A stretch of 64,000 bases of DNA from the NCBI RefSeq assembly GCF_958979055.1, contig NC_084896.1, forward strand, positions 22,561,501-22,625,500. The letters run 5' to 3'. Every line of letters begins with the position of its first letter. The first letter of the stretch is position 1. The notes under the pieces are model-generated. The model made no database searches. It had not been told where the DNA came from and was given only the letters and a program-made list of their open reading frames with translations. Made by a program: the position numbers and the translations under genes. The DNA comes from Alnus glutinosa. Its lineage: Eukaryota; Streptophyta; Magnoliopsida; Fagales; Betulaceae. Shown piece after piece: positions 11,819 to 22,629 of the stretch.

Positions 11819-12160
11819 CATTGCATTGTTTACTCAAAGTTCTTTAACCTTCATAGACATGTCAAGGGAGGTTTACTAACTCAAAGTTGTTCAATCGAAA
11901 ATTGTATGAATATCATACTATAATACAAACCAAATTTGTTCAATTATGCTGGCGGAAATACAACCCAAATGGACACCACCAAAAAATACCCAACTACACA
12001 GTTGTTCCAAATCTCCTTCAAGTGTTGTCTTAGCTTGATTTACCCACAGTGACGCTACATTCAGACGACCTACCAAGAATAGATTTTTATATCATGATCA
12101 ATAAGATTTTTCACTATTATTTAACATGTGTGTGTGTTTTGAAAATAAGATTTCAAACAA
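11664..12160. other. CACTA interior without recognised gene, copy 1
   Basis: Element DNA between the LTR-like insert and the transposase genes. An (AT)n tract lies near 11,795-11,818 and a (TG)n tract near 12,169-12,188. I see no TPT exon or other recognised coding here. Confidence 0.5.
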
Positions 12161-13395
12161 CTACTTCATGTGTGTGTGTGTGTGTGTTGAAAAAGTAAAG
12201 CGTATATAAATATTGTCTAACCCTCCAAAACGTGACAGTATCATGTCAATAGTGGCATGGAGATTTTTCGTTATGTCCACCAGCTTAACTTGTTCAGTTC
12301 TTGTTTCAGCCAACTTAATGTTCATCTCTTGGAGATTACTTTGGGTTCCTTCTAGCTTCTTCTTTGTCGCCTGCTGTGTTAGTATGTATTCACGGTTGTA
12401 AAATTGTGTGAATGAACACATCCGAGATGAACTTAAAGGGGTAGGTATGACACCACACCCCATTCATTTCACGTGAATTGAGTGTCAGCCCCCTAGCACT
12501 TTTGTCAATATCTCCATTTGTCTTTCTTCTTCAGGAATTTCCTCTTGCATAGGGTTATCCTCGCCCCCAATATTCACTAATTCATTCATCTCATTCTGCA
12601 CAAGCCATATATTCATGTATCAAAATATACCATTAATATTCTTCATTAATAAAAAATAAGAATCACATAAAAAATATCTCATTTTATCGCATACAGTGGT
12701 TACGTCCTCATTGCGACCATATGATAGCTTGAAGAATCTCTGCGACAATAATTAAGTGAAAAATGGTTATTTTCTTTGTCACGTTATTTATAGTAACATT
12801 ACCTCTAACATTATCCCTCATACCTAAATATGCTCAGATGCCTTATCCTTTTGTTCAGGTGGCACCACGGTCCAACAATCATGATGCAGTTCACACATGC
12901 AACGAACAATCGCACTGACTTTCGACACGAACATTAATGCATTATCTCCTAAAGGAGCCCGGTAGCCGTCACGAATTTCTATTGGCATGGGACCATGCAC
13001 AGCTACAATGTCATTCAACTTCTTACACTTAGCCTTACCCCTACCTTGTCTAACAGGCCTGCTAGTTGTTATCTCAAAACATAATAATGTAGTTAGTTCT
13101 ATCGGACAAAGAACTGTGTAAAATGTCCATAACAAACACAAACATAACAGGAACAAAAAAGATACAATATACACATATAATTCATATGCAGTTATAAGAA
13201 GAAGTAGGGGCGGCTCCTAATGAATCCAATCTTGCAGTTGACTGAATGTGATCAGAAGACTCCGTCGAATGGGGAACCATCGTCTGCGTATCCATAGCAT
13301 CAACTACACGGTCGGAAGACCGTCAGCCTTAAACTCGGCCACGGCCTCAGTTGCATTGTCCCGCCTCCTTATCCATGGTTAATCTGCTCATAAAT
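12161..13395 (-). pseudogene. CACTA accessory protein, Transposase_24-like, truncated (copy 1)
   Basis: Minus-strand pieces, 5' to 3': a short N-terminal exon near 13,395-13,190 (begins MSRLT, with internal stops), a middle part at 13,174-12,824 (RPVRQGRGKAKCKKL, FVSKVSAIVRCMCELHHDCW), a short piece near 12,740 (RFFKLSYGRNEDV), and a C-terminal coiled-coil-like part at 12,463-12,161 (LQEMNIKLAETRTEQVKLVD). The arrangement resembles plant proteins with a Transposase_24 domain, encoded beside Tnp2 in CACTA elements and thought to bind element DNA. About 620 bp coding the domain's C-terminal half is missing relative to copy 2 (42,911-43,530), apparently a deletion between TCATTT repeats. Non-functional. 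Confidence 0.6.
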
Positions 13396-13577
13396 CAAAA
13401 ACCAAAAAGTTAGATCGAGAAAATTATAACCATGATATAATTCATTACAATAAATTTTAACAATAAATTATACTAGTGCTTTACTAACCACATAAGGTAA
13501 TTTACAAAAGACAAAACACCAAAAATAAAGGAATATATATATATAGCAATTGTTCACTAAATATGTTAATAGACTTT

Positions 13578-16500
13578 TTACTTATACCAAAATGGTGCAC
13601 ATTTAACACATATCATCATCAGAGGAGTTTGTATCATCAATGTTGCTTGAAATGATTGTTCGTGTTCATAGTCTGTATCGTCGTGGCTTGATAACTCTTC
13701 TTCATCATCTGAGTTTGTGACATGGTCCTCATTCAACATGTTATCGTTGATGAACTCTAATCCATCAAGTTGCACATATAATCCATCAATTGCTATTGAT
13801 TCTTCATTATTTGCGTCTTCAACATGGACAACATTACCCCCGACACATTCATCTTCCTGGTATGCATCGTCTCTAATACCTTGGTCATCTTCTTCGTTAT
13901 CTCCCTCTTGTATTGTTGGAATGTCGTATATGTTTCTATTGATCATCCTTTGCACCATTTTCCAATTACCATTAAGTTTGGGATCATCTAAGTAAAACAC
14001 TTGCACAGCTTGGCATGCTAAGATGAAAGGGTCAAACTCATACCATTTACGACTCGTATTCACACTCGTGAAGCCTTGGTCCGTTCGTATTCCTGATGAA
14101 TTCCCAGTGCTCCACCAATCACACTTAAATAAATACACGATATTGGGGCCGGGGTAACGCAACTCCAAAATTCTCTTCAACTCACCGTAGTACTCAATCG
14201 TCGACGACTCGACGTGCCATGCTCACCTTTTACTACAACACCATAGTTCTAGTAGTACGAGTTTGTGCACATTCTTTCGTTTGGTACCTAACCCCTTTCA
14301 CAATGCAACCTCTATACGATCTAACCTGTTGATCAAACCCGCATGCAAGATGATATAATTGTTTTGAGACATTCTCTGCATTACGCCTACAATTGTATAA
14401 ATGCTTATGAAACCAATGTTCAAATTTTGCCTCATGCTTTTTTTCAATGTCAAGGCCGCCTTCTCTTTCTATCATATGATAATGTTCACTACATAAAAAA
14501 ATAAAATAAATGTATTGGTAATCATCAACACTATGAATTGGACATAACATAAAGGTAAAAAAAGAAGGCCAAAACTAAACTTCATGTATGAAGCCGTATC
14601 ATTACAATTGCTAAGTGCATACCATCGTGCCTTAGCAAACTCATTATGATCTAGTATTACAGTTGATGCTGCTCCAAATGGCCGAACTGGTTGAGAGAAC
14701 ACATCCAAGCGTTGTTTTGTTCCTTCCACTCCACCGTCAACATTTCTCTCTTCACGGTTCCATCTTGTCTCAATCCCCCTAAGATACATGGAGTAAAAGT
14801 TTGAGCTCTCATCAGCTACGTAACCATTTGCAATGCACCCCTCCAAACACGCTATGTTCCTCACATACTTCTTATATTTTTCGAGTGTCCTTTCGATCGG
14901 ATACATCCAACGAAATTGAACTGGACCAGCAAGCTCAGCCTCCCGAGGAATAGCTAGATGGATCATAACATCAAAAAGTGATGACGGAAATATCTTTTCC
15001 AACTTGCATAGAATCATAATAATGTTTTCTTTCATTTGTTTCAACACATCTAATTTCAATGCTCGTGTGCACAACTAGTTAAAAAAAAGTACTCAACTCT
15101 ATCAAAGTTGTCCGTATTTCAAGTGTTACATTTCAGAATTGCAACAGGAAGTAAGCGTTGTAAGAAGACATGATAATCGTGACTTTTCATACCAGAAATT
15201 TTACCAAGCACCTTGTTCACACACCGACCAATGTTAGATGCATACCCATCGGGAAACTTAACAACTTTGAACCATTCACATAAACTTTTCCTCTCGTCTC
15301 TTGTCAAGGTGTACTTCACAATTGGCATCAAATAAGTTGCACCTTTTTTCTGCAAGTACAATTCTTTACATATACCCATAAGCATTAAGTATTTTCGTGT
15401 ATTGGCTGTGTCCTTGGTCTTCCCATCAATATTCATCAGCGTACTTAAGACACTTCACAAATATTCTTCTCAATATGCATGACATCTAAATTATGTCAAA
15501 GTTTTAGTTTTGACTGATGTGGTCTTTTGTTTACCAAAATATATCAATAATAAAATTAACCACTGGCAATAGATCGAATCCTTGTAGGATAAGGCTATAG
15601 AGAGGGTATCGAACCTCAAGGACTGCAGAGGTATTATTATCAAGCTTATCGAGATTAAATATAACTTAATTAAAAATATGTTTGATTTGGTTTTTGTTTT
15701 ATAAAAATAAATGCATAAAAGTAAAAGACATAAATTTAAAGATAGTAGGGATGAGATAAAGAATAGGGGATTGATTTCACCACTCACTGCATAACAATGG
15801 TCAATCGTAAATTAATAAGGAAAATTCATACTATGCATGATATAGGGCTCGTCGTACTCGAGTAGTCAAGAAATTACCTCTAAAGAATAAGTATAATCCA
15901 TCTTCGGTTGGCACGGACTGTCCACCTAACCACTAAGATGTGGTACGACCCGTCTTCCCTAGGCATGGACTAGCTACGTCTTTAATAGGATATACACACA
16001 ATCAATGGAATAGTATAACCCATCTTCGGTTGGCACGGACTGTCTACCTAAATTACACTAAACTAGGGTGTAGTACAATCCGTCTTTCCTAAGCATGGTC
16101 TATCTAATCCTCTTGATCATATATCAATTAAAATCATTGTATAACAATCATTCACATAATCACAGAAAATATGAAGGATTGAGTTCAATCAATATAAAAG
16201 ACTTTCTAAGACAAGATAAGAAATTCATAATGATTGAATATAAACATTAAAATCAATTCTCACAGTTATACAACCATCATGCATAGAGAAAATCCCAAAC
16301 TAAAATACAATTAAACCATTGTTACTTGGAAAGCGCTACATCAACACCCTATTAGGAATTTAACCGCTCATCGTGGTGCTGGGATGGCCTCCTGCCATGG
16401 TATTCTCCTCTTCAACTTGTTAGGCCTCCAAGAAGAATTTTTGTCTAAAGCTAAGCACAAGCCCAAACACCAAGCACCAAGCACACACTCTCTTGAAACT

Positions 16501-17551
16501 TAGGGGTCTATTTATAGGGAGCACACAAGTCCTAGAAGCCTTAGAAATTCCAGAAAAATCGTCTCTTGAGTCTTCTTGTCCAAGTAGGAGATTGAAACTT
16601 CAATCCAAGTAGGAAAAGGATTCCAAATTCGGCAAGAATTGCAGTCTTTTATTTCGAGGCAATTTTAGCATAGTAAACGTTCGAATTAGAGAAAATCTAT
16701 TTCTTATATATTTGTTGAATATTTTATTAGCTTTCCAACGCCACCAATTTCATTGCAATCCAATATCTGACGCAAAAGTTATGATCCAAACACTGAGACA
16801 TATGCAGAATCCAAATTTGAATCCAATCCGATTTTGACTCTTGTTGGAGAAATTCCGATTTAATCCTTCTCTTGATTTGATTAAACTTAACCACATCATA
16901 TAAGTATTCTATTATGATTGGTTAAGCTTAAACATATCTTCTAGATCTTCTCAAAGTGTGCTTTAAGCCCAAAATTAACGGAATTAATTGTATCTTTATT
17001 TAAAACCTGAAAACATTAAAACAACACAAAATCAAACAAATAACAATGTTAAGGAATTAACATATATAAGTTAAAGGGCTTGAATGTGCAACATTTGACA
17101 CTTATCACCAGTAGGGCAACCCGAAAAAAATACTCTTCTTCCTCCAATTCAACAGAATATCTGAGTTACTTTCTTGTTCAAACTGTACTCCTGTAAAATT
17201 CATGACTTGTTGCAACAGCTGATCTTCAGATAGTTCTTCAGGTTCTAATCTATGCTCCTTAGTACGGTCGAACAGTTCTTTTCTTATGCGCCATACATGC
17301 CCCTGACAAAACCATCGACGATGAGCCATGTAACACGTCTTATGCCCATGCTTCAATCTCCTAAAATCTGTATCCTTGTTACAGATTGGACACACAAGCT
17401 TTCCCTTGGTAGACCACCCAGATAAGTTTGCATACACGGGAAAATCGTTCATAGTCCATAGTAATGCCGCACGTAATTGAAATGTCTCTTTCGTCAATGC
17501 ATCGTTCGTGCTTACACCTTCATTCCACAATTCTTTCAAATCATGAACCAA
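13578..17551 (-). pseudogene. CACTA transposase (Tnp2/Transposase_21 with DUF4218 and DUF4216), copy 1
   Basis: Decayed transposase in several frames. From the 5' side: 17,551-17,105 (FQLRAALLWTMNDFPVYANL, CPICNKDT, HRRWF; Transposase_21), then an LTR-like insertion. Then about 15,508-15,119 (NLDVMHIEKNI, GMKSHDYHVFLQRLLPVAI), 15,074-14,472 (LAIPREAELAGPVQFRWMYP; DUF4218), and 14,550-14,233 and 14,180-13,578 (PNIVYLFKCDWW, WYEFDPFILACQAVQVFYLD; DUF4216). This enzyme would cut and join the CACTA ends. The 1.6 kb insert separates FFGLPYW from HNLDVMHIEKN, which are adjacent in copy 2 and in the family. Frameshifts and stops make it inactive. Confidence 0.8.
15515..17107 (-). mobile_element. LTR-like insertion inside the transposase gene (unit 1 only)
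   Basis: A 1,593 bp sequence is present only in copy 1; copy 2 reads straight through (47,285-47,300). On the minus strand it begins TGATAAGTGTCAAATGTTGC and ends GACCACATCA, so it has TG...CA ends. Its start resembles that of the solo LTR at 43,563 (TGATGAGTGCCAAATATTG), suggesting a related LTR family. Only about one base is duplicated at the target, which is unusual for an LTR insertion. No internal coding is seen. Confidence 0.6.
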
Positions 17552-18328
17552 CGGACTAATGGACTAACTATTCGATCTTACAATGATCGGACTAATGTAC
17601 TAGTATCGATTGGATGTTCGATCAAACCTTTAATCGTGTCAAGTTCGATTGATCATACGATTGGCTCATGATCATTCCAATTGATCTTATAATGATTAAT
17701 CGGATTAATACACAAGCATAAATAATACAAAATCCATATAGTTCGATCGATCAAACTAATGCACTATGATAGATAGGGCGTTCGATCAATCAAGCTGATG
17801 CGTGAGGATCAATCAGATCGATCTTATCATTATTGATTGGACTAATGCACAAGGATAAATTTTAAAAAAAAAAAAAAATAGAAAATATTAATTCATAAGA
17901 TTAGGAAATAGAAAAAACAGAAAACTTTACTAATAATATGAAAATCATTTAATTTTTTGTATTTTTTTTTTTTTGCCACCCCTTGCTTATTTTTATTTTT
18001 ATTTTTTGTATATATGTATATGTATTTCTTATTTTCCTCATTTTTCTATGTTTTAATGAGACATATGACCACGTGGCAGGTTTTGATTGGGTTGACATGA
18101 AATTTCATTTATGATACAAAATAAAACGTACCTATAAAAAAATAAAGTCGTTAAAACCATAGATTGAAATGACATTTAACACAAAAATTAAAAATTAAAA
18201 AAATAGAAAAATAGAAAAACTTTACTAATAATATAAAAAGAAGTATTTTTTTTTTTCTATAGGTTTCATTTCTTTTTTGTTTTTTTTTTTTTTTTTAAGT
18301 TTAATAAGTTTATATATATATAATACTG
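17552..18328. other. CACTA interior with degenerate GATC/GATT repeats (unit 1 only)
   Basis: From 17,560 to 17,860 the sequence repeatedly uses GATCGATC, GATTGATC and GGACTAATGCAC motifs, an irregular short-repeat patch. The remainder is AT-rich with poly-A and poly-T. About 1.06 kb (17,547-18,602) is absent from copy 2, where the transposase end joins the right subterminal array directly. No gene seen. Confidence 0.5.
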
Positions 18329-19036
18329 GATCATTAGCGTCGACCTAAAGTGGACGCTAATAATAGGTTATCAGTGTCCACTCCTGCAAGTCGATGCTGC
18401 ATATTATCAGTGTTGACTTTTTAGTCGACGCTGATAGTTTTCATTTTTTTAGAATTTTTTTATTCAGGGTCATTAGCGTCGATACAAGAGTCGACGCTAA
18501 TTAATGACCCATTATCAGCGTCGACACGTACAGGTCGACGCTGATATGTTTTATTTTTTTTCAAAAAAGATCTATTATTTTTATACAAGGTCATTATCGT
18601 CGACCCTGGGGTCAACGCTAATGACCCATTATCAGCATCGATCCATAGATGTCGACGCTGATAATAGGTTATCAGCGTCAACTTTTGGTGTCGACGCTGA
18701 TATGGTTCTTTAGAGCATATCAGCATCAACCCCATTGTCGACGCATCAAGTTATTTATTAGCGTCGATGAAATTGGACGCTAATACTAAATTGTCATCCC
18801 TATTGCTCAACCCGCGTGAGGCAAAATTTCCTGCCAGGTTATTAGCAACGACACATTAGCGTCAACATAAAAGTCGACACTAATAGTGCTTTTTTTGGAC
18901 AATTAGCATCGACTATGAGGTCGACGCTAATGGTCGACTATTAGCGTCGACTACCAAAGTTGACACTGATATTCGACTATTAGTGTTGACTACCAAAGTC
19001 GACGCTGATATTTGACTATTAGCGTCGACCCTAATG
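18329..19036. repeat. CACTA right subterminal repeat region, copy 1
   Basis: A dense array of TTAGCGTCGAC/GTCGACGCTAAT and ATCAGCGTCGAC/GTCGACGCTGAT motifs in both orientations, mirroring the left array. Pairs are often arranged as inverted repeats about 15-25 bp apart, for example around 18,475-18,505 and 18,525-18,545. It ends just before the terminal GAATTTCTTGTA. Confidence 0.8.
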
Positions 19037-19051
19037 GGCGAATTTCTTGTA

Positions 19052-20862
19052 ACAACAACAACAACGTGGAAGAAACATTGGTTAATTTCACACATATTCC
19101 ACAATCTAAAAGCCTCATGCAAGATCAGAAAACAGAGAAAGAGAAATTTTGTTTTATAGGTCATTTTTTGTTCTACACATTAATGCTCAATTTTCTCATA
19201 AAAAATCATTATCTATATTAAAGCTCTGCTAAGTTGTATGCCCCATTTAGAAAAAGTACGATTTTAAATCAAATTGTAGAAAATTGATCGTTTGAAATTG
19301 CGTTTTTAAAAAATTACAATTTGAAAACGCATAAAATCTGCATTTTTAAATCTCTATTTTTAAATCGTACTTTTTGAAATTACAAACCTAAATTTCTATT
19401 ACGATTAGAGCATGACTTGACTTACAAAGTTATGGGACCCAAACATAAGGTAGTAATGGGACCAACAACAAAAACAAACCCAGACAGCAGCTGACAACAA
19501 CGGGCTGGCATTACACATGTAATTTACTAATGCTCTAATGTTTATACATTACACATGCAGCTTAAAATACCATCTTTTTACGTACGTGCTACATCTCCCT
19601 TTTAGCGAAAACTCTAATTTTTTCTTTTAGCAATCATAACAACAATATTCTAAACTTCTGAGCATACGATATAACATTAGTACTCCAATGTTTCAAAAAC
19701 ATCTACATTAATAGTACTAATAACTTTGACAGCAATGGAGATCAAAGAGCTAGGGTATAGTTATTGCCTCTTGTAGCCAACTCCTTCAAACACCTCCCCT
19801 TAGAGTATCTCCTCCTTAAACTAAAACAGTTACTAAGTGCCTTAGTTCGATCTATCTTTCTCACAAATTCAACATTAACTCCTAAACAACACCTAGGGTG
19901 AAACCTGTTCGAAAGGTTTTGATGTTCAGCATTCAATACACGTGTAAAAACAGTCTTGTTGGCATGTGACAGGATCGAAGCCATTGATCATCTGACATCA
20001 CGTGATCTTGCGATACCATGTAAAAAGTTGTCTCCTTCAATTTAAACGGCACATTCCCCGTTTGAACACGGTTTTTCTTTTTATCGTGTTTTCTGGGCTT
20101 TTCACCTACCTACCACATGTAGATATCTAATCGAACAAACTTCAACTGGTAATCGACCAAATCATCTCATATCCTAAATTTTTCTAATTAAGTCTCTTCA
20201 ACCTCCTTTTGTCCCATCTTTTTAAGGTAATCCCATACTCCATACTTAAACATTTTAATGTGATATTCCATGCAATTTGATAATATTTTACCATTATTTT
20301 ATGTGATCTATTTTCACAAGCGACATACTGTCTCATCTGTACAAGGCTCTTTTCTCCAAATATTTTCAAAGTTTCTAAGTCAAATTCTTGACTCCAATAG
20401 ACCAGATACTTAACAGATCGAGTCGTGCCTAGTTCTTAACGCGTTTTATGGTGTGTTCTTTATTTTATTTCTTTTTCCAGTAAAATATCTTTATTTTTAT
20501 TTCCTGAGTGTTACATGATCAAATATTCAATGCAAGTCAACATATGGACTTGTGTACGGCTGAAGTCATCTATTGTGTAGTACATATGGGTGTGGACTAT
20601 GTTCCCAAACACAGAGAATCGATGTCATTCGCTTTGAATATAGCGAAACAAAGTCACCTCATTAATATGTTGTTGGTAGGAAATCATATGGTAAAGGATA
20701 AAGTAAGATAAAGTAATGAAAAAGTATGCACACATATAAGCTAATCACAATCTAATTACGCCGATCTGTGGGGCATCACAAATTGGTACCAAGGTAATGA
20801 TGCCCAACTAAATTTATCATGTCATCAAGTAGGAGATGATATTGTGCCTTAAGGGATATGAT
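19052..20862. other. Spacer between CACTA and LINE, unit 1
   Basis: Starts with an (ACA)n run next to the CACTA end. From about 19,985 it is shared with all three units (49,085 and 59,190). Open frames such as 20,508-20,711 and 20,184-20,369 are preserved between units 1 and 2, but unit 3 has indels that break them, and I recognise no protein family. I therefore call no gene. Confidence 0.5.
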
Positions 20863-20998
20863 GAAAAGAAAAGGGAAAAGAATGATCCCCATCATTCAGT
20901 ACTAAATTGGGTAATGTCTCCTTCCGGCAGGCTGGTGTAGGAGGTTTTTTGTCCCATCTCTTGTCTAATTGTTCTTCTCTAGTGTGAGAAAACTGATC

Positions 20999-22629
20999 AT
21001 GGAAGAGGAGCAAGGTGTTTTCAACCGGAAAATTCCTTTTATCAGGGGGAAACTAAGGGAATTGAAATTGACGAGGAAGATACAGAGGAACTATGATAAA
21101 AAGGTCTGCAGTGCTTAGTTGGGAGATTCGGGACACCCAAAAAGATCAACAAAGAAGCATTCAAATCCATCCTTACTCGAATATGGAGGTCAACAGGTGG
21201 GATCTATTTCAAGGAGATCCTGGACAATCTGTGGATTTTTTAGTTTGAAAAGGATATTGATAGAAGACGGGTTCTGGATGGAAGGCCGTGGTCCTATGAT
21301 TGCACCCTCCTAGTCCTGAATGAAGTTTATAGAAGAGTTCCACCCTCCCAGATGAAGTTCAACCAGACTCCTATTTGGGTGCAGATTCATGACATGCCTC
21401 TTGCTTGTATGAACAAGAAAGTGGGATATAAGATTGGGAGTTCTTTGGGAAAGGTGGAAGAAGTTGCTGTGGCGGAGGATGACATGGGGTGGGGGAGATA
21501 TCTTCGGGTCCGGGTGAATGTGGAATTATTCCAACCACTGGAAAGAGGCAGAGCGTTGATTCAAAAAGGAAAGACTTGCTAGGTGACGTTCAAATACTAG
21601 AAGCTCCCTATTTTCTGTTTCTAATGTGGCCGAATTCTTCATGAGCCAAAAGGATGCCCTGCTCACTCTCAAAAACAGAAGAACCACCAAAGTGGAACAA
21701 CTGATTGGGGCGCTTGGCTAAGAGCTGCTGATCTGTATAGAGGTTCTGAGTTATCGGAGGGCCAACGAAGTGGAAAGCCTTCCACCAATTCGAAGGAGGA
21801 GACTCGGGCACCGGTAATGGAAGGTCCCATTAATGCGGACTCCAACCAAAAAGGAAGGAGGGAGAATTCTGCACCACCTAGTCCGGATGTGTCAGATGAG
21901 AATTCAAAGTCCCATTATTCTTTCCATTCCAACCAGAATTGCGGAAGGAAAGAGACCCTTACGAAGGATGACTGTTACGGAAAGAAAGATAGGGAGAAGA
22001 AATGAGGGAAAAGGAAGAATCTGGAGGATTCTGTGGTGAAAAATATGCAAGGACCACAGTCCAACTGTCTTAAGGGGGTGAAGACCAAGCTTTTGTTTTC
22101 TTTTAAGGCCCAAGGTGAGAGGAGGCAACCCAGTATGGTCTACAAGCCCAAACAGGATGGCAAGTCAGCTAAGGGATCAAGGGGCAAAAAGAACAAAAGC
22201 TCACGTGGCAAGTTGTCAACTTATCCCTCAGCTACGCTATCTGATCAAAACAACTCCCCGGTTCTAGAAGGTAATGGCTCAAGTGAAGATCCCAAATCCT
22301 TTCAGCAAGGAAATGGGCAAGCCTTTGAGATGATGCCAATGGGAGACCAAAGAAGCATGCAGGGGACACAGGGAGGTACCAAATCGGGTGGCAAGAACAA
22401 GTCGTGGACAAGAATCGCGAGGGGGGATGTTTCGAGAGTGGAAAAGGAGAAAGAAGGCTTTTTCTCCCCCTCAAAAGGGCGTTTGAAGATTTTGCAAAAG
22501 GAATTTCAGAGTTTCAACGTTACAAGGAAAAGAGGTATGACCATGAATTTCCATGTTCCGTTTCTACATCGGTGGAGGCTGGTGAACAGCCCCGCCGACA
22601 ACAATGAGTTGTCTGAGCTGGAACTGTAG
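20999..22629 (+). pseudogene. LINE ORF1 (DUF4283 plus zinc knuckle), copy 1
   Basis: The start ATG at 20,999 begins MEEEQGVFNRKIPF. A DUF4283-like part follows (FNQTPIWVQIHDMPLACMNK, GRYLRVRVNVELFQPL; 21,352-21,582). A CCHC zinc knuckle near 21,600-21,660 has the pattern C-x2-C-x4-H-x4-C, but an in-frame TAA sits between its first two cysteines; copy 2 has CAA there. A charged, low-complexity C-terminal part (22,033-22,629) overlaps the start of ORF2. ORF1 proteins of plant L1 elements bind the element RNA. Several frameshifts and stops break it here. Confidence 0.75.

Larger units (their letters stand above)
5641..19051 (-). mobile_element. CACTA (En/Spm) DNA transposon, copy 1, carrying captured TPT exons
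   Basis: The left end is CACTACAAGAAATTC (5,641-5,655); the right end is GAATTTCTTGTA (19,040-19,051), its inverted match except that the last three bases (expected GTG) read ACA. Inside are long subterminal arrays of GTCGACGCTAAT-type motifs, minus-strand Tnp2-like (DUF4218, DUF4216) and Transposase_24-like pseudogenes, and four TPT exons. Later insertions are an LTR-like 2.9 kb sequence (8,769-11,658) and a 1.6 kb LTR-like sequence (15,515-17,107). Coding frames are broken, so this copy is not autonomous. No clean 3 bp target duplication is seen. Confidence 0.85.

Noticed and set aside
13717-13995. 92-codon plus-strand Ser-rich frame
   Set aside because: Antisense shadow of the acidic part of the DUF4216-containing transposase remnant.
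18329-19036. Regularly recurring short repeats that could suggest a CRISPR-like array
   Set aside because: Repeats are degenerate, in both orientations and irregularly spaced, and sit next to CACTA termini in plant DNA; they are subterminal transposon repeats.
20508-20711. Open frame conserved between units 1 and 2 (also 49,601-49,804)
   Set aside because: Identity reflects the recent duplication; the unit 3 counterpart has indels that break the frame, and no family is recognised.
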